Numbered from the stretch's first letter, positions 1 through 12,846 are shown. The stretch is DNA of 64,000 nucleotides from Zygnema cylindricum (GCA_037447655.1 JBBHKE010001855.1:1-64000); one strand, 5' to 3'. A program made the numbers and translations. The notes: generated by a model not told the origin, from the letters alone.

Positions 1-60
1 GAGGGAGGGAGAGAGAGTGAGAGAGAGAGAGAGAGTGAGAGAGAGAGAGAGAACCAAAAG
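1..60. repeat. GA-rich microsatellite at the window edge
   Basis: Nearly pure GA/GAGT simple sequence, seen directly. The left end is cut by the window edge. Similar GA tracts recur at 17935-18660 and 21742-21900. Confidence 0.8.
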
Positions 61-669
61 CTATGACCAATTTAGCAAAACAAAGTGAACGAAAGGAATG
101 AGAGCATAGACTTATCCACACTAATTGTGGTGGGCAAAATACTTTCGATTTTGTTCTAACACTCGAATAAATTTGAAATTTTTGAAAATTTTGAAAATTT
201 TGTATTTCTTTTCATTGCCGAATCTCATTATTAAAGATTAGATTCTTTTTTTTTTCCAGGTGAAACTAAAACTGAGGCAAAAAAAAAGAAAAATCACAAC
301 GCAAAAACTTATAAAAAAGGAGAGTCTCAAAACTGGTAGAAAAATGGGCATAAAAAAAGAAATTGTTAAACTAACAAAAGCAATTCTGAAATCAACAATT
401 TGAAGAATTAAAAAGAGGGAGAACACGTCTTAAAATTTGTACGGAAACGAGAATAATTCCAAGGAAGAATATATATTCTCATCAAAAAGAAGGAAAAGTA
501 GGAAAAAACCCACAATTGTTAATCATCACGAAACTCTTAAAAATGCATATAGGAAATTGAATAATAAATGTTCCTTGAAAAGAAACCATCCTAAAACAGA
601 AACCTTAATAACAAAAATGCTGAATAGAAATGAAAAAATAACAGAAAGGATTCAAAATCCTTTATAAAG

Positions 670-870
670 TCATAAATTTCTTCATAAAAACATTAATCTC
701 CTTTAAAATTCATAAACATCTTTCAGAAATTCATATATACCCGTCATAAATTCATAAATCTTCTTCATAAATTCATAAACATCCTTCATAAATTCATAAA
801 TATCTTTCAAAAATTCATAAACATCCTTCATTAATTCATAAATAATCTTCAAAAATTCAAAAATCCCTCT
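670..870. repeat. AT-rich imperfect tandem repeat
   Basis: An imperfect unit of roughly 22-27 bp built on CATAAATTCATAAACATC is repeated several times. No open frame of interest lies here. It sits just past the splice donor of the small minus-strand exon at 878-1008, so it is probably intronic. The stretch 61-669 is A/T-rich and shows no supportable gene. Confidence 0.6.
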
Positions 871-877
871 GTCTTAC

Positions 878-1421
878 CTGCATCATACCAATAATAGTCG
901 GCAAAAATGCTCCGAGAATCGCTCCGAGGAGATAGTAAAGGGGGACACATTCGGCCAACGACGACGAAGTTAGAAAGAGTACAATGCCGAGAACAAGGTT
1001 CAAATAATCTGCAGAAACCCTAAAACTTCAAAAATTAGGTCAAAAGGGAAAACAGGTAACAGAAAAACCTAATGTTCGGAAACAGAAAAACCTATTTAGT
1101 TTCAGTTTCAGTTTTTTGTCCATAAAAAACAAAATGTGCTTAGAACAAGGTTCAAGTAATTTTCAGAAACCCTAAACGAAAAAGGTTAGTTCTAAACAGA
1201 AAATGTGTGACAGAAAAACCTAATTTTTGTTTTTTGTCCGTAGGGAAAGCGACAAAACAGTTAGTTCATAAAGAAAACGACAGGCTTCTTTTCCGGCAAA
1301 AAAAATAATTTGAAGTCCTAAAATCAATCAGATTATTTCATAAAAATAGATAAAAATTGGATTTATTTGTTATTTCTTCTCTTACTTATGTCGCGCTTCT
1401 CAGAGAAACTGAACCCTTGTT
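878..1421 (-). CDS. Partial membrane-protein gene (two exons), probably NEMP/DUF2215-like
   Basis: Two exons are visible on the minus strand: 1421-1386 (36 bp) and 1008-878 (131 bp). The first follows CTTCTTCAG and ends before GTAAG. The second follows TTTCTGCAG and ends before GTAAGAC. The split codon (1 nt plus 2 nt) makes a continuous frame. The second exon encodes two hydrophobic segments around LVLGIVLFL and VPLYYLLGAILGAF. That pattern resembles the transmembrane core of NEMP (TMEM194/DUF2215) nuclear-envelope proteins, where a YY-x-x-G-x-x-x-G stretch follows a hydrophobic helix. Family assignment is from memory and tentative. No other exon could be placed, so the gene is partial or decayed. 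Confidence 0.45.
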
Positions 1422-2985
1422 CTGAAGAAGAAGCCAGACACGTGTGAGAAAAAACGGTCAGAAAAAAAAAAAACGTTGCAGAAATATTAATGGCAGATTC
1501 GGCTTTTATTGCCATGAGAACACTTAAAAAATTGGAAAGAATGATAAAAGAAAGTTAAAATACTGACATCAAAATTCATTCTTCTAAAGAAGAACAATTT
1601 TCTCAAACGGTAAAAAAACTTTCGAACAAGAACTATATACTGGAGCTTTTCCAAAGCAGTCCTGCATTGTATAGAGACACGTGGCGGACTCTGAATGGAA
1701 ATTTTCAGCCACCGTATTTTACTTTTTTTCGCCACTTGAGTCAATCTTTCTCCATGCACACGTGTCCTACTTTTAATCGGTGAGTGGGGGTGCGAGTTTG
1801 AAGGTACAAAACATATCTTTCCATCGCAACCGTTGGATCAATAAAACGCGAAGAGATGTGCACGAAAAAAAGCTATTTAAAGGTCGAAAAAGACTTGAAC
1901 GCTATTAACGATACACGATATGTGCTAATGTACACTCTAAAGCCGATCACAAGATTATGTGAAACAAAAAGGTTGTATAAAATCAAATTCATGTTGAAGA
2001 TAAGAATTACGATTGGCAGACGAATCACACGTGGCACCCTAAAATGCAGTATTGAACTTTGATTGTAGGACACAAGAATTTGCTTTTCCTTTTCGATTTT
2101 AGATATAGTAATGCACTAATGCCAATGTAAATAACTAAATATGTTGGGATGAACGATCAAACTCATCAAAGGCATGATACTTATTTTTGACTCGTCACAC
2201 GCATCCCATTAAAAGTTTGAAATGACCGTATCCGCCGTACCACATCTGCCGTATCGTTTTCCAAATCCACACTTTTCGGGGTGCATCTAGACCGTTCAAT
2301 CATATTAGAATTAGGACACAGATAGAATGTACGGCATTGTACTACAGTACTTACCTGTACCATGTATAAACCCGCCTCCGATTCGTCACGCGGAGAACTT
2401 CCTAAATTAGTAAATCAAAAGGGTTGGGCTCTATCGGGCCAATTTGCGGGTCAAAAAAACAAAAAACGCTCCATTCGTAAATGACCCGATTAATCCGTGT
2501 GTGAATACACGTTTTTAACATAAATGTTGCAGTTTAGACTGCAGTACAAACATCCAAACATGTGAGGAGAGGTACGTGTGTACAACAAGGTAACGTCGGG
2601 GACAAGTACGGGCAGGAACATTTGTATGAAATAGTACACCTTTACGCGTACTTTTCAAATAAAAAAAAAAAAAACCAAAAAACAAATATAAAGTCCAAAA
2701 ATGTCCCAAAATGTTTTCCTGAGATTTCGTGACTTTTATGGCACATCCATGGGTACAATACCTCATAGAATGTGTTGTTAGATTCATTGTTGAATCGTGC
2801 GAAAAAGACGCTTCAGCGAACCGCACTGTATATCGTGTTTCGCGTACGGAGCGCTCGAATTCGATTCGCGTCTATGTATTGGTACAGAGATAGTGTAAGC
2901 ATATATACTATTAATCTTGCAAGATCTCAAATAGAGTTAAAATGGCACAGTATTAGACTTAGCTATCCGCTACTATCAACATGTG
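1422..2985. other. Spacer without a supportable gene
   Basis: AT-rich sequence with short open frames that look accidental. Around 1735-1775 a segment resembles one terminal inverted repeat of the MITE at 4133-4312 (CGCCACTTGAG...CTCC...ACACGTGT). I could not delimit an element. Confidence 0.4.
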
Positions 2986-3687
2986 TAAGGGCGTGTCCCC
3001 ATGTGTTCAAGTAAGGGTTTTTTTCGTCGTTTACACAAAAAATAGGACTTCCAACTTGAACATATTACGCCGTACGAAAAATGGGCAAAAACTCGATTAC
3101 ATTTTGCGTCATCTTGGAGCTTGAAAGGTACGGCAATTTGGCAGTATTATCATTGCGACCCACTTCTAGCTCATCTTCACACTTGCACTGAAATAAAATC
3201 GCGACCTGCTTTTAATCAAAATACTACCCTATTGACGAATAGAAAGCCTGGGTTGCACGTGTCAAAAGTTTTCATTTGTTTTTTTGCAGTTGGTATAATA
3301 CACGAAAAAAAAATTGTTTGTCCGTTTGCTTATGTTGTCCACTTGTGGGCGTCTACAAATGTCATTTTGTAGACGTAGGCGATTGCTTATGTCATTCACG
3401 TGTGGGCGTCAACAAATGACAGTTGGCGTCAACAATTGTCCCAGTATGTCATGAGCTCTTTGCGACGTACAAATGCCTGCAGTTTGTTCCTATATCGTTG
3501 GCGTCTACAAATGTCAGCAGTTTGGGTTTTGCAGGTATTGGCGACGTGTACAACTGCCACAAATTAAAAATAATGAACGCGCAAGCAATGATTCACATAG
3601 GCACACTTTGAAAAGTACACCGTAAAATCAGCGCTAAATTCCAAAATAACGTTTCAAAATATCGGTTACATGGGGGACACGCCCTAA
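2986..3687. mobile_element. Fold-back / MITE-like element of about 700 bp
   Basis: The left end TAAGGGCGTGTCCCCATGTG is the reverse complement of the right end at 3668-3687 with one extra base, giving terminal inverted repeats of about 20 bp. The inside has no coding sequence. It contains repeated GGCGTC(A/T)ACAAATG motifs. A target-site duplication is not clear. Confidence 0.6.
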
Positions 3688-3894
3688 GTATGCAACACTA
3701 CGTTTATGTAATATGGATAGTTTTTAGCATGTGCACATGCTATCAGTTCACACAGATGCACACAAAAACGAACGTCATGTAACTTGTACGGTGCTAATTT
3801 CAATTTTTTGGTACGGCTGCGGATTTTCTCGTTTTTTTCTAAGTTATGAAGGAAAACGACACGAAATAACTGTAACTTTACCACATGCGAAAAT

Positions 3895-4135
3895 ACCCTA
3901 AGTCACGGAACGAAAATCACGTCGTACGTCGCGTTTCAGAAAAATTGTCGTTATCGCTAAAACAACATATTAAATAAAAATTTTATTTTATAAAATACAA
4001 TATATCGCGATATATATATCGCTATGGTTATGCTGGTCGCGGTACGATATATCGAGAAATTTCCTCGATCGATACTCAATATATTGAATATCGAAATTAT
4101 CGCGATATGAAATTACCCGATACCCAACACTAGCG
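3895..4135 (-). repeat. Dispersed repeat, inverted relative to 8776-8985
   Basis: Read on the minus strand it starts AGTGTTGGGTATCGGGTAAT, runs through a region rich in ATATCG, and ends near a CCGTGACTTAGGG motif. The same order occurs on the plus strand at 8776-8985. The two copies therefore flank the first exons of ALG8 in opposite orientation. Family unknown. Confidence 0.7.
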
Positions 4136-4312
4136 TCAAGGTTTTTTGCGCCACTTAAAACATCTTTTCTCCGTACACACTTATCGGATTGAGGATCTGA
4201 TGGTTGCGATTGAAAGGTAACGTTCTCAGCTTCCGATTGGCGGTCTCAAATTGAATAGCCAACAAGTGTGTACGGAGAAGTGTGTTTTAAGTGGCGAAAA
4301 AAACCTTGACGC
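4133..4312. mobile_element. 180-bp MITE with long terminal inverted repeats and TA flanks
   Basis: The left end GCGTCAAGGTTTTTTGCGCC pairs with the right end, which ends in CCTTGACGC. The inverted repeat extends for about 45 bp with few mismatches and includes TCTCCGTACACACTT. TA dinucleotides lie on both sides, as expected for a Tc1/mariner-type (Stowaway-like) MITE. It lies 129 bp upstream of the ALG8 start codon, so it probably occupies the promoter or 5' leader. Confidence 0.75.
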
Positions 4313-4440
4313 TAAAAACGATTCGCCGTGGTAGCGAAGAATAATCATTTCTACGTCTCCTTCTCAAACCCTAAGTTCAAAATTCAAACTAGAACTTGAA
4401 CCTCAGAAACTGTTCCGTGTCCAACAGTAGAATCTTCCGT

Positions 4441-7400
4441 ATGGCTCAGAAGCCATGGCTCCAGGTATTCTGGATGGCCATAGCGGCAACTGCCATGAAG
4501 CTTCTCCTTGTGCCAGCATACAGGAGTACTGATTTCGAAGTTCATCGTCACTGGCTGGCAATCACTTGGAGCTTACCTATTTCAAAGGTACTTTTTAAAA
4601 GTTTTTTTCATTTACTTTTCTGCAAGTTTGGAAAGACATTTATGAAAAAATGCAGAAATTCACCGGGAAAAAAATGGTTTTAATTGTCAAGTTTTTGCAA
4701 ATATATTGTTTTATTTATTGACGCACTTTGTTATTATCGCACGAAATAGTATGCGATTGATTGATGCGTTGTTTCACATTCTTACTCTTTAGTTCGAACT
4801 AATTTCTTAACCTAAACTTAACCTAAACCTAGTTTAAGATTGATCAAACGATTTTTTCACTATCGAAAGATGAGACCAGCAAGGAAATTGGAATTAGAAT
4901 TTCGTCTAAACCTATGCTTTGTTGGTGACCTGAATGCTATTTTGAATCTACCTCTTTTAATGTTCATTGTAATAAATTGCAGACCGTACCAACCTAAATT
5001 ACTCTAAAAAGCCCTAAACCGGAGACCTTTCCAACCTTATGTGCCAATTTCTTTAGCTCTACACCTAATTTAGTGTGGACCACGGTCATATCTAAGTAAT
5101 TAATAAAACTATTTGATATGAAAGAAACATGCAGCAAGAGTTTACATAGGCAAAGAAGCAAACAATATGAATTGTCACGGGCAATAAACACACTTACTCA
5201 ATTTATTAGGGTTAGTCAATCCAGACTAACAAGGGTGAATGCTGTACCCAGTGCCATTAGTGTTAATAACACTAATTTTATCACGTCTTTTTTTGACCGA
5301 TAATCACAAATTAGTGTTACTACACCATATAAAGGAGTGGACTACGATCTGCCACGTCTCCCTACACTACATTATAATTATACATTCTAATTCCGCATCT
5401 ACACTAATAATTCATCTACACTTATAATCCTTTTACACTAATTATTCCTTTACACCTTTAATCCTTTCCACTAATTATTCCTTTCCACTAATAATTCCTT
5501 TACATTGATAGTGATGGGCAATGTACTTGTTTTCTTCAGTGGTATTTTGATGAAACTTCGGAATGGACGTTGGACTATCCTCCATTCTTTGCATGGTTTG
5601 AAAAATTTCTCGCGATTCCGGCTTCAATAGTTGAGCCGAAAATGGTGGAATTGAAGGAGGGAATCAACTTCTCGAGCCCTTCAACAGTAATTTTCATGGT
5701 TAGACATTGTCCGACATATGGGTCCGGTGTATACATCAGGAGAGGCAGGTTTGTTTCTTGTCAAATGATTGTGGATTGGTATAAGGTGGTCTGGTGTGAC
5801 GTGACACAATGTTTCCTTTGTAATGTACGCCTGTTTTGAATATGGAAATCTGTACTATTTTTTTGTAAACGTAAATTTTTGTGGCTATTTTTTGCCGAAA
5901 TGGTTCGTGTAAAGATATTAATTATCTCTTCATTCAGATTGGTCCTCTGTATTGAGATCTTCTGTTTGGCTCTATAGAAAATCCAGTCTGAAATTTGTCA
6001 TTTTGATTCCCCATTATGTTCTTTTTATTATAATATAGGCCATTTTTACTGTTGAAGTCTCTTCTCTTCTGATCTTGTCAACAATATCATCCCCAATTTT
6101 GTCGGACTATCTATGCTCTCCCTTATGTGAGATTATTAGGGAGGCCCTCTATCGACACACAGAAAAAAGAAAGGAAAATAAAATCCTTCTTCTTCCCTAT
6201 AGAATCATGACCTCTCTTCTTATTATGTGACGCCAGTTCTTGCATGTTTGTCGACTTTTATATTGTTACACCGGTTCTCTCTCAAATCCATTAATTATCG
6301 TCTTTCCATTTACATTTTGTAGTCGAAAGTTTTCTATCCCTTTTTATTTGTCTCTTTGATTGTCTTTTAGAAGACATGCATAAATGTAATACATGTTAAA
6401 TTGATTCCATAGAAAAAAAATTGGTACATTCTTCCCAGTATGCTGTATTCTGCATTTTTACATGACATCACTCATCTTTCCTTAATATGGGAATGTTCTT
6501 CTACTTCATATTTTGCCTTATGACTAGTAATACTGTAAAGCATATTCTTACTTACATTTTTTTGGTCATTTTTTAGTCATGTTTTGGTCATCTTTTGGTC
6601 ATCTTTTGGTCATGTCTGTTTTGTGATCAAAAGTTGAATAATGTCAGTGAGATTATGTCTAGTAACACTATACATATATAGACATATATTATGTTGTTCC
6701 TTCTTTTCTTGTGTGTCCTAGTAACACTTTTGGCAGTATTAGGCGAGTGTTATGCAATTGTGAAACCAAACGATGGTACAACCCAATTGAACAGATTGAC
6801 TTAAAAGTATTTTCGCATTACTTTTATTTTTTGCAGAGGTTGACAGTTATGTTGTCAGATGTCACACTATATTACTCCACTTGGCGGTTTTGCAGGTATA
6901 CACCATTTTCCTTGAACTGTTATTCACTTTTTCTCCATTGCTTTTATAGCACTCATTCTGTAAAAATTAATGGAAAACAAAAAAATAAAAAGCTTAAAAA
7001 AAAAATTAAGCTTTGTGGTAAGCTTGTGTACAGTGTTGGGGAAGTTTATAATTTGATTTAAGAAAGACAAATGGGTGTAATTGGTTGTAAATGGGGTGCT
7101 ATCTTTTTTGTGGTGTTAACTTCTCGTTTTTGAGCTGGAATAAAAAATTTCCTGGAATTAATGTAGAAATACAATCTTGTTGAAATTAGTTTTGAAATAA
7201 AATCTTGCTGAAATTACATTTAAAATAAAATCTTGCCGAAATTAATGTTGAAGATTGGTGTATTTTTTCTTTCTCCTTTGTACAGGAACGTGAGTAAAGA
7301 AAAACGACAAATAGTTCTGGCAGCTGTAATCTTCAATCCTGGTCTTTTTATTGTGGATCATATTCATTTTCAATATAACGGTTTTCTTCTCGGCATATTG

Positions 7401-10400
7401 TTATTATCTCTGACTTTACTCAAAGTGGGTACCAATTTTACTTTTCTCATTCTACTTTTTCTAGTTTAGAGTCTCAGTTGACCTTTTTGATTTGGTTTTT
7501 TTAAGGCAAAATACTTCTTTGTTTCAACCTTCTTTTTGTGAAAATAGTCCCTTGTCTCCCACTTCCCATCCTTCCTAACCTTCCTCCCTTTCCTTTCCGA
7601 TTTTTGGTTTGCAAACAATCGGAGACGATAAGAAAAGAGAACACAAATTACAGAATGTTTTTTCACACCAGTAGGGAAAATGACTCATCTTTTAGTTCTT
7701 GAAAATATCCATAGAGGTTTCATTCTTAGTATGCGCACGATAAAAAACCCTGAAAAAGAATGCATATGCGCATTGTTCAAAATTTCAGATTTTTTAAAAT
7801 TCGTTGACGGACTTTGACTTAATTATAAAATAAAAATACGAAAAATTTCATCAAAAGTACTACTACAACTTAGGGTATGTGCCCATGTATTAAAGTACCA
7901 GGTTTTTTATTAGCACTAAGGAGAGTACTCCATATTTTTTTCATTGCCCATCACGCGCATGTTCGTAAAAAAATTGCAGTTAATCAAATTTAACTCAGAA
8001 AAAAGTTTACATTAACATTGGTACTGTTTAACTAGCGTTAATTATTCTAATGTCGAATATTTATAGATAGTGTAATGTAAAAATGTGTCAGTCCGTACTA
8101 AAACTGCTCATTATTTCGTACAGACGTACAAAATAAGTGTCAGAGAATGGTGTCGAAAGGGAAAATTGAGTGCGTCGCACGGAAAAGCGTACTAAGATTT
8201 GATTCCAATTCAAAAATACGAGGGAAAATGTGTCAGTCCGTACTAGAACTGCTCATTATTCTGTACAGACGTACAAAATTAATGTCAGATAATGGCGTCG
8301 ACAGGGAAAATTGAGTGCGTCGCACGGAAAAGAGTGCTCAAATTTGATTACAAGTCATAAAAGACGAGAGAAAATTGCGAGAATGTGTTCTCACATATTC
8401 AGGCGTCGAATATGTGAACACAGACTTTCGCGGCTACCCTAAAAGCATGGGAAACTGTATCGATTTCTTAACTCTAACAGCGATTCACGGTGTACTTTCA
8501 ACCATTTTTTATAAACTCCGTACATTCAATCCGTACACGAAAAGTATACGAAATTTACGAAAAGTTCAAAAAACCCTAAAAATGATGCATAATCGTAAAA
8601 ATTTCAAAAAATTAACGAATGAAACCTCTATGATTCTAATAGCGATAGACGGTGTACAGTACTGTACCTTTCCGATGGCGAGAATCGTATCTTTCAATTG
8701 CAGCCGTCAGATTAAAATCCTACAAATGTGCATTTTAAAAAAGAAGTTTCAAGTGACAAAAAATATCAGCAGTTAGTGTTGGGTATCGGGTAATTTCATA
8801 TCGCGATAATTTTGATATTCGATATATCAAATATCGATCGAGCAAGCTTCTCGATATATCGTATCGCGTTATATAGTATTTTTTGAATTTAATATTTAAT
8901 ATAATATGTTATTTTAGCGATGAAGACAAATTGTTTGATACGCGACGTACGACGTGATTTTTGTTCCGTGACTTAGGGCACTTTCCCATATAACTGAAAC
9001 TTTAGTCTTTTAAATATGTTTTTAGCGAAGATTCTCCGTACTACTTTCAGAGCATTGATATGTAAAAAAAATACAATAGTTACTTTAGATCGTGACGGAT
9101 GTAGACGTGGGTGTAATTTGTGACGGTTTGTAGACGACTACAAAACTCGCGACAATTGATGACGTTTTCAAAATAGCGACGTTTGTAGACATCTACACCG
9201 CCAATCGTTATTAGCGTTGTGTACGCTAATTCCGTCCCGCTTTTTTTTGTTTTTATTCTCAAATAGAATTATCCACACTATTTAAAAATAAACCTAATTC
9301 CTAATTAGAATAACCGATTTCTTCTAAAATTTCCAAATTTCCAATTAGCGTAAACCACGCTAATTATTCGTATACGCTAAAAAAACTTACACGCTAATAA
9401 CGATTGGCGGTGTACTGTACCGAAAACCATGGCGGATATTTTTGGAAGTTTCTGCGGCCTTAAGGAAACTGTTTGAAAAAATTGTAATGCAGGATATTGA
9501 CAGGGGAAACGACTGGAAATTGGCTTGAAAAATATATATTTGTGCTGCCATCTTCGATCGAATTTAAAATCAAGATTAAGAGCTGTTGAAAAGTAAAAGA
9601 TAGAACTTGCTGGTGGAAGCTACCATTGTGCTTTGTCAATCTATCAATCAAAGGCGCTTTTCAGCACTTTTATAATATTGGAGACAAAATTTTGGGAGTA
9701 GTTTTACGAAAATTTGGGTTTTCAATTCCGGACTCGATCCCAGGAGCTTTGACAGGAGGACTCGTGGGAGATTCGAGTCCTTATTCTGTTCTCCCAAAGG
9801 TAAGGTCCTTTCTTTCTTCCTTCCTTCTTTTTCCTTCCTCCTTCCTTTTTCTTCCTCCTTTCTTCTTCTGCCTTCTTCTTGTTCCTTCCTTCTTCTTCCT
9901 TCCTTCTTCCTTCCTTCCTTCTTCCTTCTTCTTCGTTCCTTCTTCTGTCTTCCTTCTTCTGTCTTCCTTCTTCTGCCTTCCTTCCTTCTTCTTCCTTCCT
10001 TCTTCTTCTTCCTTCCTTCTTCTTCTTCCTTCTTTTTCCTTCCTTCCTTCTTCTTCCTTCCTTCTTCTTCTTCCTTCTTCTTCCTTCGTTCCCCCTTCTT
10101 TCTCCTTCTTTGGAGAGTTTGAATTCTAGTTTATTTGTTTAAGAAATTATTCTATTCTTCCAAAGATGAGATCCCTGTTTCTTCTTGTTTAAACCCTTTT
10201 TTTGATTGAGTTTGAGTACTAGTTTATTTTAAACTTTCTAGTTTGTATTAATTTAGTTGTTTAAGCCCTTATTCTATTTTCTTAAAGGTGATCCTTCTTT
10301 CTTTGTTTTTGACGGTTTATTTGAAGAGTTTGAATACTAGTTTACTTTAACATTTTCTAGTTTTATACTACCTTATGTATTTAAGCCTTTATTCTATTCT

Positions 10401-12089
10401 CTGAAAGGCAATGTTTCTTTCTTCTCTTTAAAAGATTTATGTGGAGAGTGAAATTTATATTGTGAATGAAGCAAAACTCCAAAATTTCTTTTTTTTAGCC
10501 ACTGTTTTGCAACTACTGAAATTTCATTCTGAGGTTATGTATCTAACCTCATATGTATTTGGTGAGAGACTTGATTCGATAAACCACTAATCGATGTATT
10601 TTGTCTTTTGTTTGTTTTGCAGATAACTCCGGCGGTTTCTTTAGTATTGGTTCTTCTTTCGATGCTTCCCTGTCTCGTGAGAGTGTGGCGATTTCCTATT
10701 CGTGAAGAGATTTTTCGACTTTCGGGACACATTTATATGTGTGGATTTATGTTAGGATGGCATGTCCATGAGAAAGCCTCACTGCATTTTGTTGTTCCTC
10801 TCGCCCTTTTGGCCGTTGACAGCTGGCAAGATGCCCAAGATTTCCTTTTCCTTTCGACAGGTGAGCTTTGTTACTCGTTGAATTTGTAACTCACAGTTCA
10901 AATTTGCCAAAAACAGTTGAAAACGCTATATGTGTTATTGTCATGCTTAATGCATATGTATAATATGTGTATAGTATATAGCGTTTCCGATTCAGCTTCG
11001 TACATTTGAACTAGGATTTGTTATGCTAATTTTCCACAAATGGGCACAAATCATTTACATCTTCCATGGCTAATTTGGAATTATTAATACTTATTCACGG
11101 CGTATGGTGAATAAACGTTGTAAATGTAGGGAAGTATGTATGAGTTTACATACATTTTTTTTGTATGATTGTTATAAACAAATAAGGTGTGTTGTTTGGG
11201 TATATGATATGTAGTTCCTCTATTGGTGGAAATAATGAATTTATTTTCCGTAATATATCAATGGCTCTATAGTGAAAGTACGGTGTTTATAATTCTATTT
11301 GTAGTTAAGATGAGAGGAACTTTATCTGTTTTTTTTGCTCAGGGAAGCGACTTATATATTGAATTTTAAAGAGGCAATCCTTCCCTTTTTGTTTTGTTCT
11401 GTTTTTGTTTTCCTTTTGTTTTGTTTTATTTGTTTGTTTCGTTTTGTATTTCGTTTCTTTTGTTTTGATTGGGACAGTGGTTTTGTTTGTCCTTTGTCTT
11501 TTTTGTCTTATTTGCAGTTGCGACGTACTCTTTGTTCCCCCTTCTTTTTGAACCAAACGAGTATCCAATCAAAGTATTAATGTTGCTCCTTTACTATGTA
11601 GGACTTTCGACACTTTTACAACAGTTTTTCCTTAGTGAATCTGGGGAAAATGACTATAAAAAAGCAAGTTTAGAACAAGAGGAAGAAAGAGAGGGAGGAG
11701 AGGGAGGAGAGGAAAGAGAGGAAAGAGAGGAAATAAAAGAGGGGAGAGTGGAAAACGAGCCTATTAGTATGTTAAATAGCGACGAAGAGAGAAAAGTAAG
11801 AGGGAGGGAAGGAGTTTCACGGATAGATACTGAGATTTCTTTGACTCAACAAATGACAAAAACAAATAGAATAGGGAGAAATATACGGAAGAGTATTTTC
11901 TTATTTAGTATGGTGCCTTTAGAAATATATGTCCAATTTTTACATTCCCTAATTTTTCGAGATAGGTTTCCGTTTCTTCCGTTGTTACTTATATCTCTTT
12001 ACTGTTCGATAGGTATGGTTTATATGTGGCTTGGTCAATTTATGTACATTTTTGATGTGCCCGGTGAAAGGAAGATAAAAAGAATGTAA
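4441..12089 (+). CDS. ALG8: ALG8, ER alpha-1,3-glucosyltransferase of N-glycan precursor assembly (spliced)
   Basis: ALG8 adds the second glucose from dolichyl-phosphate-glucose to the lipid-linked oligosaccharide in the ER membrane. Recognised exons are 4441-4587, 5540-5698, 6837-6895, 7286-7424, 9665-9799, 10623-10860 and 11518-12089. All have AG acceptors and GT donors, and phases agree across every junction I could test. Signatures include [63 protein letters not shown] and [19 protein letters not shown] 4441 is preferred over an upstream in-frame TTG because the family start lies there. The exons give about 482 residues. Roughly 85 conserved residues expected between exon 4 and the exon at 9665 are missing from 7425-9664. 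The last exon holds a long acidic/basic insertion (about 11660-11880). A possible AATAAA lies at 12220. Identity is secure; integrity is not. Confidence 0.93.
8776..8985 (+). repeat. Dispersed repeat, inverted copy of 3895-4135
   Basis: It opens with AGTGTTGGGTATCGGGTAAT and shares the ATATCG-rich middle and the TTCCGTGACTTAGGG end with the minus-strand copy at 3895-4135. It lies inside the large ALG8 intron. Confidence 0.7.
9196..9412. mobile_element. MITE (TA target site) in an ALG8 intron
   Basis: Terminal inverted repeats starting CACCGCCAATCGTTATTAG match perfectly over at least 21 bp at the two ends, with TA on each side. The inside is non-coding and AT-rich. Related ends occur at 12847-13046, 17642-17857 and about 23858. 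Confidence 0.8.
9800..10110 (+). repeat. (CTTCCTT)n pyrimidine microsatellite in an ALG8 intron
   Basis: About 300 bp of CTTCCTTCTT-type simple sequence directly after the donor GTAAGG. The long Leu/Pro/Ser/Phe open frames across it are translation artefacts of the repeat. Confidence 0.85.
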
Positions 12090-12844
12090 TTTTTATGTTT
12101 TTGGTTTATGTTGTTGGTTTATGTTTTTGATTTTGATGGAGGAAGCTTAAATGAATATGACGTGATGTTATTAAAGTGAAAAAGAGAATGTTACGTGTGA
12201 TTCATATTATAACAAAGATAATAAAAGAAGTCGATGTTTAGTTTACCATGTACGTTTTAATGGACCAAACTAAAAAATGTATGTGAGAATAAATGAATTT
12301 CACATTTTTGATCAACGAGAAAATCATCATGATGGTATATTTCTCCGATGCTTGTGGCTATTAACATCGCTATTCCCATTTATTTTCTTTGGTTGTTGGG
12401 TCCTTGAAAGTCGTAAGGTTTTTAACAAGCTAATATAATAACACGCTATCGATTTAATTTTTTAGCCTTCTCGTCGTCAAGTTGCGTTAAATGTCCGTGA
12501 AGTTGTCAAAATGGTGTGTACAATATTTATGAATCTATACAAAACAAGACATAAAATTAGAACTGAAGTCTACTACCACTAGATGACAAATTTTCTTCCT
12601 CTTAAATATGCTAACATTAACAATCTGCGTTGGATCTTGTCGATCTTGATTTCTAGTCTGGTACGATTAACAAAAATCGACAAGAAATACTCAAATTCGT
12701 GTGGAAAGTCGCTCAGCTTTGGGAGTGACCGTGTGTACAACTATTGACAAAATTGTCGATTGTACGACTTTACGACGTCAGAATCAACTTTTAATTACCG
12801 TACTCAGAAAAAAGACAAAACCAGCGGCGCGGCCGAATCTGCTC
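12090..12844. other. ALG8 downstream region, no gene seen
   Basis: AT-rich 3' flank of ALG8 with an AATAAA at 12220. No open frame with family resemblance or splice structure was found. Confidence 0.5.
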
Positions 12845-12846
12845 TA

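Larger units (their letters stand above)
7425..9664 (+). other. ALG8: Large ALG8 intron filled with repeats; expected exon(s) not found
   Basis: It starts with GTGGGT after exon 4 and ends with GCTTTTCAG before the next exon. Family alignment from memory predicts membrane segments here, but none of the three forward frames shows them. Instead there are repeats: CATAGAGGTTTCATT (7713) with its reverse complement near 8625, two copies of a TGTCAGTCCGTACTA.AACTGCTCATTATT segment (about 8086 and 8230), the repeat at 8776-8985 and the MITE at 9196-9412. Confidence 0.6.

Noticed and set aside
9626-10142. Two overlapping Leu/Ser/Phe/Pro-rich open frames
   Set aside because: Only the first part (9665-9799) is real ALG8 exon. 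The rest is translated CTTCCTT microsatellite after a clear splice donor.
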